Shown piece by piece: positions 45,644 through 56,413 of a stretch of DNA of 64,000 nucleotides. Source of the stretch: CAMPKL01 sp963805925 (lineage in GTDB: Bacteria; Acidobacteriota; Terriglobia; Bryobacterales; UBA6623); NCBI GenBank assembly GCA_963805925.1, contig CAWDWB010000007.1, positions 1-64,000 of the forward strand. The letters run 5' to 3'. Each line of letters starts with the position of its first letter. Within the stretch, counting starts at the first letter, position 1. Below the pieces are notes generated by a model, which saw nothing but the letters and a program-made list of their open reading frames with translations, was not told the origin of the DNA and ran no database searches. The translations under genes and the position numbers were made by a program.

Positions 45644-46309
45644 ATGTCGTTCGATTTGTTGGTCTTCGACCTCGACGGGACGCTCATCGATTCCGCCCTG
45701 GACCTGGCGCTATCCGTCAACGCCGCCTGCGTGCAGATGGGTTATCCCGAACTGGAGCACGAGACGGTCTTCGGCTATGTCGGCGACGGCGCCCCGATGT
45801 TGATTAAACGGTCGCTCGGCAAGGGCGCGCCCCGATCCGACGTTGATGATGCCCTGCAGTTGTTCCTGGAATATTACAGCGACCACATGCTCGACAACAC
45901 GCGCTTGTATCCGGGCGTGCTGGAGTCGCTCGACGCTTTCCGCGATGCCGGGAAGCAGATGGCCGTCCTGACGAACAAGCCGGAGCGCTTCAGCCGGCGC
46001 ATCATTGACGGTTTAGAGTTGCCCCATTATTTCTTCCAGATCTACGGCGGCGATACTTTCGACCAGAAGAAGCCCGACCCGGAGGGCCTATGCCGCTTGA
46101 TGGACGAGGCAGAGGTCGAATCCCACCGGACGCTGATGGTAGGAGATAGCTCCGTGGACATTCTGACCGCTGTGAATTCCGGGGCGAAGAGTTGCGGCGT
46201 GACCTATGGGCTGCGTCCTGAGTCGCTCAAGACTCACCCGCCCGACATCCTGGTGAACGCCATGCCCGAGCTGGCCGCACATCTCGGCCTCATCATCGAG
46301 GCCGCCTAG
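45644..46309 (+). CDS. gph: HAD-family phosphatase, phosphoglycolate phosphatase (Gph) type
   Basis: I choose ATG 45644 (MSFDLLVFDLDGTLIDSALD), giving 221 residues; an upstream TTG would add only six. HAD motif I is FDLDGTLIDS with the nucleophile Asp. The cap has LELEHETVFGYVGDGAPMLI, motif II VLTNKPERFSRR, motif III QKKPDPEGL with the Lys, and motif IV MVGDSSVDILTAVNSG. This is the classical Gph layout, so removal of phosphate from 2-phosphoglycolate is likely, though HAD substrates overlap. Its last 4 bp overlap the convergent small gene. Confidence 0.85.
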   Translation: MSFDLLVFDLDGTLIDSALDLALSVNAACVQMGYPELEHETVFGYVGDGAPMLIKRSLGKGAPRSDVDDALQLFLEYYSDHMLDNTRLYPGVLESLDAFRDAGKQMAVLTNKPERFSRRIIDGLELPHYFFQIYGGDTFDQKKPDPEGLCRLMDEAEVESHRTLMVGDSSVDILTAVNSGAKSCGVTYGLRPESLKTHPPDILVNAMPELAAHLGLIIEAA

Positions 46310-46653
46310 CGCTGTTGCTGGAGACGCGTTACGGCGTTCTCAAGAGTGCGCAGCCGGCTGTCTATCATTCGATCCGACGACGCGCCCGCAGAGCCGGAGG
46401 AACGAATGGACTGCTGTTCGAGGAGGTCTAGCCGCATCTCAATCCGGCCCAGTCTCAGCTCTAGCGCGGCGGGCGTCATCCCAACCGTTCCGTCGCCGCT
46501 GAGAGAGACCAAGGTCCGCTGCATCTCATTGACTTGCTTTTCTAGTTGGACGAGCCGCTCTTGGTCCGAGGGCTCGCCGCCGGCCTGTTGGGCCAAGGAT
46601 ATGACCGCGAACGCGGCCAGCAGAAGTCCTGGAAACAACCATGATCTTGGCAT
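46306..46653 (-). CDS. Small secreted coiled-coil protein, unknown function
   Basis: A 115-residue product with a signal peptide (RSWLFPGLLLAAFAVISLAQQ, cleavage expected around Ala-Gln-Gln) followed by heptad-rich helices: QERLVQLEKQVNEMQRTL, LELRLGRIEMRLDLLEQQ and LRTLENAVTRLQQQR. No family recognised. The form suggests a periplasmic coiled-coil that may oligomerise. It sits 31 bp downstream of the secreted beta-rich gene on the same strand and may be transcribed with it. Confidence 0.65.
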   Translation of the reverse strand: MPRSWLFPGLLLAAFAVISLAQQAGGEPSDQERLVQLEKQVNEMQRTLVSLSGDGTVGMTPAALELRLGRIEMRLDLLEQQSIRSSGSAGASSDRMIDSRLRTLENAVTRLQQQR

Positions 46654-46684
46654 GGCAGTAGTTTACGCAATGAGCGGCGCGGCA

Positions 46685-47458
46685 CTATTGGTCTGAGCCG
46701 ATCTCGAATGGAAGTTGCGTCGTAAAGGCGCCTTGATCGTTGAAAAGGAACGCAATCGCCGCGCCCGATCCGCCCTCGGCGGGTACGATCTCGATGACGC
46801 CTTGGGTGTCGGCGCTGCAAGGTAGCCAGGCCGGGTCGGAGACAAGAAAGGACACGTGCTGCCCAACGGTCATCTGACGTCCGACTCGACAAAGTTCCAT
46901 TCCGTCGGCGTTGCGCGCGATCGCCGTCAGCGTTTGATTTGAATTCGAAACAAACGCCACAGTGGTGGTGTAAGGTCCATCGTTGCGATAGGGAAATTGG
47001 AAGTTCGACCCGAAACGGTCGGTGCTAGGTACGGAAGCTTGGAAATCGGGCCGACCGTCAACCTTCTGCGTCAGCACGGCATTCATGGCCACGCCGCCGG
47101 ATGTTACCGATTCGGCCAAGGCGATGCCCACGAGCGTGGTCGGGCCGCCGGCGAGCTCAAAAAATACGGCTCCCCGCGGCTGCACGACTCCCGAAATGCT
47201 GGTCTTCATCCCCTCGCCGACCACCGGCAGCGCTATGTCGTTGCCGTTCTCGTCCAGGAAGCGAATCGTGAAGCTCTCGGCTTCGTCAGTGAACCTGGCG
47301 TTCATCAACTGGATCTCAGTCGACCAAGCGCCGCCGACGACTATCTGCGGCAGAATGTCGCCGATGTAAACGTGCGCGAGATCGCGCTCCTGCGATCCTT
47401 TTTCGGCACCGAGGCCGGCGGCGGCAAACAAACAAGCAAATAGGATGATTCGGTACAT
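46685..47458 (-). CDS. Secreted beta-rich protein, unknown function
   Basis: The ATG at 47458 (MYRIILFACLFAAAGLGAEK) is chosen for the GGGGGAG just upstream; it gives 257 residues with a clear signal peptide. The mature part shows repeated beta-strand patterns in two similar halves: IVVGGAWSTEIQLMNARFTD followed by GAVFFELAG, and YTTTVAFVSNSNQTLTAIAR followed by GQHVSFLVSD. I know such paired immunoglobulin-like secreted proteins mainly from Acidobacteria, without assigned function. Two Cys (MELCRVG and WLPCSAD) could form a disulfide. Confidence 0.7.
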   Translation of the reverse strand: MYRIILFACLFAAAGLGAEKGSQERDLAHVYIGDILPQIVVGGAWSTEIQLMNARFTDEAESFTIRFLDENGNDIALPVVGEGMKTSISGVVQPRGAVFFELAGGPTTLVGIALAESVTSGGVAMNAVLTQKVDGRPDFQASVPSTDRFGSNFQFPYRNDGPYTTTVAFVSNSNQTLTAIARNADGMELCRVGRQMTVGQHVSFLVSDPAWLPCSADTQGVIEIVPAEGGSGAAIAFLFNDQGAFTTQLPFEIGSDQ

Positions 47459-47562
47459 AGTCTCCCCCAAGCGCCGCTCGCGGCGTCAACACGATCATTC
47501 GTCGCTAAGGAGATGAACCTCGGCCGGACTTTGTTACCAGGCCACGAGCCTTTGCGGCGCGA

Positions 47563-48078
47563 TTAAGCCCTCTTGATCGAAGAGATAACGACCGGCTCAA
47601 CCGGAACGTCGTCGTGCATCCCGCGGCGAGCGGTGGCCACGCCGCGAATGGCGTCCACGGCATCCATCCCGTCGGTCACCTTGCCGAATACGCAGTAGCC
47701 CCAGCCCCTGGTCGTCTTACTGCTGTGGTCGAGAAACGAGTTGGTGTCGACGGTGTTGATAAAGAACTGCGCCGTCGCGCTGTGCGGATCGGAAGTTCTG
47801 GCCATGGCCAGTGTGCCGCGCTCGTTCGAGAGGCCGTTGTCGGCTTCGTTCTCGATGGGTTCGCCGGTGGACTTCTCTCGCATGTTGCTATCCATGCCGC
47901 CGCCCTGGATCATGAACTTCGAGATCACGCGGTGGAAAATGGTGCCGTCGTAGTGTCCGTCATCGACGTACTTGAGGAAGTTCTCCACAGTCTTGGGGGC
48001 CTTGTCGGCATAGAGTTCCACAGTAATGGGACCTTGAGCAGTCTCAATCACGACGACAGGATTTGTGTTCTCAGACAA
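47563..48078 (-). CDS. Peptidyl-prolyl cis-trans isomerase, cyclophilin type, cytoplasmic
   Basis: A 171-residue cyclophilin without signal peptide. Active-site landmarks: IFHRVISKFMIQGGGMD (Arg and the F-M-x-Q-G-G pattern), RGTLAMARTSDPHSATAQFF and GWGYCVFGKVTDGMDAVD. It isomerises X-Pro peptide bonds and helps folding. It lies 20 bp downstream of a second, lipoprotein cyclophilin with which it is about half identical by eye in these motifs. Confidence 0.95.
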   Translation of the reverse strand: MSENTNPVVVIETAQGPITVELYADKAPKTVENFLKYVDDGHYDGTIFHRVISKFMIQGGGMDSNMREKSTGEPIENEADNGLSNERGTLAMARTSDPHSATAQFFINTVDTNSFLDHSSKTTRGWGYCVFGKVTDGMDAVDAIRGVATARRGMHDDVPVEPVVISSIKRA

Positions 48079-48098
48079 TATGATTCCTCTCTAGCTGA

Positions 48099-48851
48099 TT
48101 AGTTGGCCCGCCGTATGCTCTCGATCACTACGTTGTCGACAGGCACGTTCTGGTAGGGGCCCTTATTGCCGGTGGGGACGGCGGCGATCGCGTCGACCAC
48201 GTCCATGCCTTCAATCACCCGGCCAAACACGGCGTATCCCCACTGATTGGCGCCTCGTGCGCCGTAGTCCAACATGCGGTTATTGGCATGGTTGATGAAA
48301 AACTGCGCGGTGGCGCTGTTAGGGTCGTTGGTACGCGCCATCGAGATGGTGCCGCGCACGTTCGACTCGCCGCCTTTTGACTCGTTTTCGACTGGCGCCC
48401 GGGTGTTCTTCTCGGCCATGTCGGCAGTGAAGCCGCCGCCTTGGATCATGAAGTCCGGTATCACGCGGTGGAAAATCGTTCCGTCGTAAAACTTGTCGTC
48501 CACGTAGGCCAAGAAGTTGGCCACGGTTTTGGGCGCTTTATCGGGAAACAACTCGATCTTGATCGTCCCCTTATTCGTCGTCATCACCACGACCGGCGGC
48601 CCAGCCGGCGCGGCCTTCTTAGGGGCCTGCGCAGGCGCCGTCTTCGGGGCAGGGGTCGGAGCAGGGGGCGGGACAACCTCGGCGACGGGCTCCTCAGTTG
48701 CGGGGGCCTCCGTCGCGGGCGTCTCGGCCGGAGCTTCGGTCGCCTGCTCTGCGGCTGGTTCGGCTGCGGTTTCTGGTTCAGGCTGCGATCCACACGCGGC
48801 CATAAAAACCAGGAATGCGACCGCGAGCAGGGGATAGCGACGAGGAGTCAT
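48099..48851 (-). CDS. Peptidyl-prolyl cis-trans isomerase, cyclophilin type, lipoprotein
   Basis: A 250-residue protein with a lipoprotein signal (LAVAFLVFMAACGSQ, lipobox Cys at 20). A long Ala/Pro/Glu/Thr-rich linker follows (about residues 22-85), then a cyclophilin domain: IFHRVIPDFMIQGGGFT, RGTISMARTNDPNSATAQFF and QWGYAVFGRVIEGMDVVD. It is probably anchored in the outer or inner membrane and folds envelope proteins. It is upstream of the cytoplasmic copy, and the pair is a likely tandem duplication. Confidence 0.93.
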   Translation of the reverse strand: MTPRRYPLLAVAFLVFMAACGSQPEPETAAEPAAEQATEAPAETPATEAPATEEPVAEVVPPPAPTPAPKTAPAQAPKKAAPAGPPVVVMTTNKGTIKIELFPDKAPKTVANFLAYVDDKFYDGTIFHRVIPDFMIQGGGFTADMAEKNTRAPVENESKGGESNVRGTISMARTNDPNSATAQFFINHANNRMLDYGARGANQWGYAVFGRVIEGMDVVDAIAAVPTGNKGPYQNVPVDNVVIESIRRAN

Positions 48852-48966
48852 CCTTGTTACCTCTTAATCTCCAACAACGCATAAGTGTATCAAGGAAAAC
48901 CGGCTTGTCGCCCGTCGCCTGGCCTCCCTCAGGCAGCCGGTCGCGATAGGATGGAGTCTTCCAGTC

Positions 48967-50286
<1,320 letters not shown>

Positions 50287-50642
50287 TCGATCGGCACGTC
50301 CGGCACCCAGCCGACGGGACTTTGCCGCCAGCTGTGTTTGCGGATCAGGTCGCTCACCCGCGTCCCGCCCCGTGGGGCTTCATTGGGTTCGACGAAGTAG
50401 GCAGCACTCAGAGGGCCATAGCGCCGCCTTAGGCCGTCAACCAGGGCTGCGGCATCCTGCCCCAGCGCCTGAACGACTTTGATGCGGCCATCCGTCAGGC
50501 GCACCAGGATGCATCGCTGCGCTCCGCAGGCGCCCCGTGAGGCGGCGGCGACCGCATCGAGCAACGCGGCCGTTTCGGCGAGAGAAGTTGAATTCCGCGC
50601 CAGGTCCAGCACGCGACCCTTATCGTCCGTCTGCGTGCTTCT

Positions 50643-51692
50643 TTAGCGTTCGAAGCGGATGGTTTGTTTCTCGGCGTGGCGTTCCAAGGCTAGTTCGATT
50701 AGCCGGTCAACCAGGCGGGGGTAGGGCAGCCCCGACGCTTCCCAGAGCTTGGGGTACATGCTGATCGAGGTGAATCCCGGCATGGTATTGACCTCGTTGA
50801 GCAGGAAGCGCCCTGTCTTCCGTTCTAGGAAAAAATCGACCCGCGCCAGTCCGCGGCATTCCACCGCATGGAAGGCACCGACGGCGAGCCGCTGGACCTC
50901 CGCCAACTGCTCGGTGGAAAGTTGGGCGGGAATCTCAAGCTTGGCGGAGTCGTCCAAGTACTTCGACTCGTAGCTGTAAAAGCCCGACGACGGGACGATT
51001 TCTCCGGCGATAGACGCCTCGGGCTGATCGTTGCCCAGCACCGCTAACTCGATCTCACGGCCGTCAATGGCGGGTTCGACGACCAACTTGCGGTCGTATT
51101 GAGCCGCCTCGGTGAGCGCTTTGCGCAACTCAGCCTCGTTGCTGGCCTTCGAAATTCCGACTGACGAGCCGAGATTGGCGGGCTTGACGAAAACCGGATA
51201 GCCGAAGCGCTCCGCCGGTTCCTTCCAGCGGGCGTCGATTTCATGCCGCAGCAGGGCGATATGATCGACGGCGGGCAGCCCTCGCTCGCGGAATAGCCGC
51301 TTCATCGCGTCCTTGTCCATACCGCACGAGGAGCCCAGAACGCCCGATCCGACATAGGCGACGTCAGCCAACTCCAGCAGGCCCTGAACCGTGCCGTCCT
51401 CTCCAAACGTGCCGTGCAGCACGGTGAACACGACGTCCACGCCTACGCTTTGGCCTGGCTGCGGGTCGATACGGAAACCCTCGTCCGTTGACAGGTCCTT
51501 TCGGGATTCGGCCGGGAGCAGGGCCGCTGAGGCAGTGGACGAGAGCCAGAGTCCTTGCTTATCGATCGCTGCCGGGATGACCTCGTAGCGCTTGCGATCC
51601 AGCGCTTCGATCACCGACACAGCCGATCGTATGGAGATCTCGTGTTCGCCGGAGCGGCCCCCAAAGAGTACCGCGACTCGGAGTTTTGCCAT
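50643..51692 (-). CDS. ddl: D-alanine--D-alanine ligase
   Basis: The ATG at 51692 (MAKLRVAVLFGGRSGEHEIS) is chosen because the family starts this way; a GTG 24 bp upstream is possible. The 349-residue ATP-grasp enzyme has LHGTFGEDGTVQGLLELADV, YVGSGVLGSSCGMDKDAMKR, FVKPANLGSSVGISKA and the metal-binding end RVDFFLERKTGRFLLNEVNT. It joins two D-Ala for peptidoglycan. ELAVLGNDQPEAS and YDRKLVVEPAIDGREIE are typical of the VanA/DdlA-like branch. Confidence 0.95.
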   Translation of the reverse strand: MAKLRVAVLFGGRSGEHEISIRSAVSVIEALDRKRYEVIPAAIDKQGLWLSSTASAALLPAESRKDLSTDEGFRIDPQPGQSVGVDVVFTVLHGTFGEDGTVQGLLELADVAYVGSGVLGSSCGMDKDAMKRLFRERGLPAVDHIALLRHEIDARWKEPAERFGYPVFVKPANLGSSVGISKASNEAELRKALTEAAQYDRKLVVEPAIDGREIELAVLGNDQPEASIAGEIVPSSGFYSYESKYLDDSAKLEIPAQLSTEQLAEVQRLAVGAFHAVECRGLARVDFFLERKTGRFLLNEVNTMPGFTSISMYPKLWEASGLPYPRLVDRLIELALERHAEKQTIRFER

Positions 51693-51933
51693 GGAAACAG
51701 AGTGAGAATCCGCCACCTTGAGCCAGGCGGATTGGCCCTCTCGCTATGGTAGCGGACCCCGCGAACCAAGAACCGCAGTTCGACCGTTGGATAACGTAAC
51801 CAACAGCCATCCGCGGTCGCCTGAACTATTACGAGCGGGACGGCTCGAGGACCATCTCTAACCCTGCTAAGTTATAGAATTCTAGGGGCTTCGTGTGCCC
51901 ACTACTCGCGTAAAAGTGTTTGAGGCGACCTGA

Positions 51934-53127
51934 GTGCCAAGCTGGACAAAAAAACTAATTGCGGTGATCATCGGCGGCGGCCTCGTCTTCCTGATCGGTA
52001 CGCGTATTCATGAGGCCCAACAAGAGCAGGCCGCACCTAGCAAAAAGAAGAAAGGCGGAGACAGAACGATCAGCGTGGACCTGACCTCGGTGGAGACCGG
52101 TCAGGTCGCCGAGCAGCTCACTCTGACTGGCGCTCTCAAGGCCAAAGAGACGGTTAATGTCACCCCGCAGAGCACCGGCCGCCTGGAGAAGACCTACTTC
52201 CAGGTCGGCGACCGCGTCCGCCAGGGCGACCTAGTCGCGGAACTGGAAGACAGCGAACTACAGCAGCGAGTCCGTCGTGCCGAGGCTGCTATCGCCGTCA
52301 GCGCGGCGAATGTCACGCAACGTAAAGCCGAACTGGCCAACATCAAGGCGAATCTCGGCCGGGCGGAACAGCTTTTTAAGGAACAGTTGCTCTCCCCCCA
52401 AGAGTACGAGCAGCAGCGAACCGGACTGGCCACCATGGATGCTCAGGTTGCCCTAGCCGAAGCGCAACAGCAACAGGCTGAAGCCGAGTTGGCGGAACTT
52501 AAGATTCAATTGGCTCAGACCAAGGTTTACGCGCCTCTTTCCGGCGATGTCTCGGTCCGCTACGTCGACGAGGGCTCGCTCGTCAGTCCCTCGACTCCGC
52601 TGATCCAGATCGTGAACCTCACGTCGCTGGTCACAATCGGCAACGTTCCCGAGCGCAGCGTCGGTCGGCTCCGAGTCGGCACGCCCGCCGAAGTGCGAGT
52701 GGACGCCATTCCCGACCAGGTCTTCCGCGGCAAGGTGGCCCGCATCGCCCCGGTCCTGGATGCCGCCACTCGCAGCGCTTCCATCGAAATCGACATCGCC
52801 AACCCAGACCGGGTCCTCCGGGCCGAGATGTTCGTCCGCATCGATCTTGACTTGGGCACGACGCGAGAGGCTAATCTTATCCCGCGCGACAGCCTCGTTT
52901 ATCGGGGCGTCGAATCCGGCGTCTTCCTCCTTGATGACGAGGATCGTCCGGTATTTCAAGCCGTGGAAATCGGCGTGAGCACCGAAGATGACAGGGTCGA
53001 AGTGGTCAACTTGGCTCCCGGTACCCGCATCATCGGTCGTGGCGCGACGATGCTGCGTGAGGGCGACCAAATCAGGATTGCCGGTGAGCCGCCGCCCGCA
53101 GCGGGCGAGGCGTCTAACGGCGCTTAA
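51934..53127 (+). CDS. RND efflux periplasmic adaptor (membrane fusion protein)
   Basis: The GTG at 51934 has GAGG 8 bp upstream; 397 residues. An N-terminal helix (LIAVIIGGGLVFLIGTRIHE) anchors it. A lipoyl half is at ~65-100 (KAKETVNVTPQSTGRLEKTY), then a coiled-coil hairpin (~105-190, with LGRAEQLFKEQLLSPQEYEQ), the second lipoyl half (VYAPLSGDVSVRYVDEGSLV), the beta-barrel (VGTPAEVRVDAIPDQVFRGK) and the membrane-proximal domain. It links the inner-membrane pump encoded downstream to an outer-membrane channel; no TolC-like gene is in this window. Confidence 0.92.
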   Translation: MPSWTKKLIAVIIGGGLVFLIGTRIHEAQQEQAAPSKKKKGGDRTISVDLTSVETGQVAEQLTLTGALKAKETVNVTPQSTGRLEKTYFQVGDRVRQGDLVAELEDSELQQRVRRAEAAIAVSAANVTQRKAELANIKANLGRAEQLFKEQLLSPQEYEQQRTGLATMDAQVALAEAQQQQAEAELAELKIQLAQTKVYAPLSGDVSVRYVDEGSLVSPSTPLIQIVNLTSLVTIGNVPERSVGRLRVGTPAEVRVDAIPDQVFRGKVARIAPVLDAATRSASIEIDIANPDRVLRAEMFVRIDLDLGTTREANLIPRDSLVYRGVESGVFLLDDEDRPVFQAVEIGVSTEDDRVEVVNLAPGTRIIGRGATMLREGDQIRIAGEPPPAAGEASNGA

Positions 53128-53270
53128 ACTGGCGCGGGCGGAGCGAAACAAAAAAGATAACGTCCCGGCTACTTCTAACGTCCTTACAAAGAGATCCTGG
53201 GCAATGTTGCCCGGACCTCGTCGAGACCCCCTGTTGGACGGTCTATTTGGTTTCCAAAAGGTTTGTTTTC

Positions 53271-56200
53271 ATGAGCTTACCCGAGTTCTCCATCCATCGC
53301 CCCGTAACCGTCCTGATGGGCATTTCGGTCGCCGTGCTTCTCGGCGCGATCGCTTTTGTCGAGATTCCCGTCGACCTGATGCCGGAAACCGAGTTTCCGA
53401 CGCTCACCGTGAGCGCGACGTATCCAGGTGTCGCCCCGGCGGAGATGGAAACCTTGGTCGCCCGTCCCCTGGAAGAAGCAGTTGCTTCGGCCCCGGGAGT
53501 GGAAGAGATTACCTCGACCTCGAACGAGGGCCAGGCCAGCGTCCGGGTGCGCTTCGCTTATGGCGAGAACCTGGACGAGGCAGCCAACGAACTGCGTTCG
53601 CGCATCGACCGCATACGTGGCCGCCTGCCGGAAGACATGGACGCTCCGACGATGTTCAAGTTCGACACCTCGCAGTTTCCTGTCATGTTCATTTCGGTCC
53701 GCTCCGACCAAATGGATGCGAGAGAATTGCGGCACTTCGCTGAACGCAGTCTGCAATTCCGCATCGAGCGCGTACCAGGAGTCGCCCAGGCTAGGATTTC
53801 CGGCGGCCTTCGCCGTCAAATCCAAGTCGAGTTGAACTTGGAGAAGCTGCGGGCGCTGAATCTGTCAGTCTCCGACGTCGTCCAACGGCTCACTCAAGAG
53901 AACCAAAACACGCCGGTCGGCCCGGTGCGCGAAGGCCGCTACGAAGTCCTGCTGCGCAGCGAAGGCGAGTTTACGAACCTCGACGACATTCTCAACGTGG
54001 GTATCGCCAATCGCAACGGCGTACCGGTCCACGTTCGGGATATCGCTACCGTCACTGACGGACATGAAGAGATTCGCTACATCCTCTCGGTCAACGGTGA
54101 GCCTGCGATCCGCATGTTCATCTACAAGCAATCGGGCGCCAATACGGTCAAGGTCTCGGACGCGGTCCAGAAAGAGATGGCCATGATTAGCCAGGACTAC
54201 AAGAGCATTACCGCCGAGACGACCTGGGATTCGGCGACATTCATCCGAGCCTCGATCAATAACGTACAAACCTCCACATTGGCAGGCAGCATCTTGGCTG
54301 TCGGCGTGCTCCTGTTCTTCTTACGGAGTTTCACGGCCACGCTGATCATCGGGGTGGCGATCCCCATCTCGGTGATCTCCACGTTCGCCTTGATGTACTT
54401 CAATGGCTTTACGCTGAACACGGTCAGTTTCGGCGGTTTGGCCTTAGGAGTCGGCATGTTGGTCGACAACTCAATCGTGGTGTTGGAGAATATCTTCCGG
54501 CATCGCGAGGAAGGCAAGTCCATGCTGGACGCCGCGGTCGTGGGGAGCCGCGAAGTCGGGATGGCTATTACCGCTTCGACCATGACCACCATCGCGGTGT
54601 TTGTGCCCGTTTTATTCATGGGCGGCATCTCTGCGCAGACCTTCCAGCAGTTGGCCTGGGTCGTCTCGTTCGCTTTGCTCTGCTCGTTGGTCGTCTCCCT
54701 TACCGTCGTTCCCACCTTGTGCGCCCGTGTGCTACGCGGATCTGGCGCAACCGGGCCCCGCAAGGGCGGTCTGATCGGCTGGTTAGGTGACGTACAAGAT
54801 CGGATGGCGGCATCCTACGGCCGTGCCCTCGACTGGTCTCTCAATAACCGAATGCTTGTCGTCGGAGCTGCGGTGGCTTTGATGGCCGGCTCGGCCTACA
54901 TCATGCAGTTCATCGGCGTTGAACTGCAGCCGGAAGTCGATGAAGGACAGATTCGGGTCACGGTGGAACTCGAACCGGGAACGCGGGTCGACATCACCGA
55001 TGCCTTTATGCAGCGGCTCACCAAGGACATCCGCACGAACATTCCTGAAGCGAAGTACGTCATGACGGAATCCGGCAATAACGGCGGAGGATTCCGCTAC
55101 AGCGGCACTAATACCGGACAGATGCGCATTGACCTCGTCCCGGCTTCAGAGCGGGACATGACCGCCAATGACATCGCTGCGAAAATTCGCACTTTGGTTC
55201 AGGTCCAACCGGGCGTACTCGTCCGTACCCGTGTTCAGGGCAGCAGCTTCAGCCGACGCGGCCAAGGCGAAGACGATCGGCTCAGCGTCGAAGTTCGCGG
55301 ACACAATCCGGTGATTGTGGATGAACTGGCCGTCCAGGTCAGAAACGCCATGATGACTACCCCCGGCGTCCCCATGGCTCAGATCATGCGCCAGCCGGGC
55401 ACTCCGGAAATGGTTGTCCGCGTCGATCGCGCCAAGGCCAGCAGCATGGGCCTGCCCATTTCCACCGTGGCGCGCGCCTTGGAGACGGCCATCGGCGGAT
55501 CCCGCGCTTCGATGTTCCGCCAAGACGGCGATGAGTACGACATCATCGTTCGCTTGCGCGAACAAGACCGCCTCGATGTTTCGCAGGTCGGCGAAATTCC
55601 GATCAGTCTGCCGAACGGCGAGAGCGTTCTCGCGCAGACACTGGTTCGCACCGCGCGCCAAGAGGGCCCGATCGAGATCATGCGCAAGGACCAGGAGCGC
55701 ATGGTGCAGGTCGCCGGCACGATCGCCGGTCGCGACCTGGGCTCCATCGTCAACGACGTGCGGGCCAAGCTCCAGGACATCCCTCGTCCCCGCGGCTACG
55801 AGTTCGTTTTCGGCGGCGAATACGAGGAACAGCAAGAAGCGTTTCAAGCGATGACGTTCGCCGCAATTCTGGCGCTAGTGCTGGTCTATATGGTGATGGC
55901 CGCGCAGTTCGAATCCCTGCGTGATCCCTTCATCATTCTGTTCTCCATCCCTTTGGCGTTCATCGGCGTATCGGTTACGTTGTTCTTGACCGACACGACC
56001 TTCAACATGCAAGGTTTTCTCGGGGTAATCATCCTGGTCGGCATTGTCGTCAACAACGCCATCGTGCTGATTGACTATGCCAACCAGCTGATTCACGAGC
56101 ACGGCATGCGGCTCCGTGAGGCGGTCGTTACGGCTGGCATCCGCCGTCTGCGCCCGATTCTGATGACCACGATCACGACCGTGCTCGGTTTGATCCCGAT

Positions 56201-56405
56201 GTCCCTGGGCATTGGCGAAGGCGGCGAGTTGCAGGCGCCCATGGCTCGAGTGATCATCGGTGGACTGACGGCGTCAACACTGATCACCTTGGTATTTATT
56301 CCAGTGATCTACTACACCCTAGAGGGCCGCGCCGAGCGTGTCCGCGAAGCGAGCCGTCTCTCTGGAGCGAGCCCGGAACTCCAGCCGATGACGTCGGGCG
56401 ACTAG
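53271..56405 (+). CDS. RND efflux transporter permease (AcrB/HAE-type)
   Basis: I take ATG 53271 (MSLPEFSIHRPVTVLM); 1044 residues with the twelve-helix duplicated RND design. Helix 4 has GLALGVGMLVDNSIVVLENI, where one relay Asp is kept and the second AcrB Asp is Asn. The second half has GIVVNNAIVLIDYANQ, and large periplasmic loops follow helices 1 and 7. The N-terminal porter region (YPGVAPAEMETLVARPLEEA) is typical. Substrate cannot be read; multidrug or lipid-like compounds are both possible. It forms an operon with the adaptor, 144 bp upstream. Confidence 0.93.
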   Translation: MSLPEFSIHRPVTVLMGISVAVLLGAIAFVEIPVDLMPETEFPTLTVSATYPGVAPAEMETLVARPLEEAVASAPGVEEITSTSNEGQASVRVRFAYGENLDEAANELRSRIDRIRGRLPEDMDAPTMFKFDTSQFPVMFISVRSDQMDARELRHFAERSLQFRIERVPGVAQARISGGLRRQIQVELNLEKLRALNLSVSDVVQRLTQENQNTPVGPVREGRYEVLLRSEGEFTNLDDILNVGIANRNGVPVHVRDIATVTDGHEEIRYILSVNGEPAIRMFIYKQSGANTVKVSDAVQKEMAMISQDYKSITAETTWDSATFIRASINNVQTSTLAGSILAVGVLLFFLRSFTATLIIGVAIPISVISTFALMYFNGFTLNTVSFGGLALGVGMLVDNSIVVLENIFRHREEGKSMLDAAVVGSREVGMAITASTMTTIAVFVPVLFMGGISAQTFQQLAWVVSFALLCSLVVSLTVVPTLCARVLRGSGATGPRKGGLIGWLGDVQDRMAASYGRALDWSLNNRMLVVGAAVALMAGSAYIMQFIGVELQPEVDEGQIRVTVELEPGTRVDITDAFMQRLTKDIRTNIPEAKYVMTESGNNGGGFRYSGTNTGQMRIDLVPASERDMTANDIAAKIRTLVQVQPGVLVRTRVQGSSFSRRGQGEDDRLSVEVRGHNPVIVDELAVQVRNAMMTTPGVPMAQIMRQPGTPEMVVRVDRAKASSMGLPISTVARALETAIGGSRASMFRQDGDEYDIIVRLREQDRLDVSQVGEIPISLPNGESVLAQTLVRTARQEGPIEIMRKDQERMVQVAGTIAGRDLGSIVNDVRAKLQDIPRPRGYEFVFGGEYEEQQEAFQAMTFAAILALVLVYMVMAAQFESLRDPFIILFSIPLAFIGVSVTLFLTDTTFNMQGFLGVIILVGIVVNNAIVLIDYANQLIHEHGMRLREAVVTAGIRRLRPILMTTITTVLGLIPMSLGIGEGGELQAPMARVIIGGLTASTLITLVFIPVIYYTLEGRAERVREASRLSGASPELQPMTSGD

Positions 56406-56413
56406 CCTTTCGG

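Noticed and set aside
47460..47500. CGCCG/CGGCG hairpin upstream of the secreted beta-rich gene as a terminator
   Set aside because: Short stem without a following T-tract on either strand.
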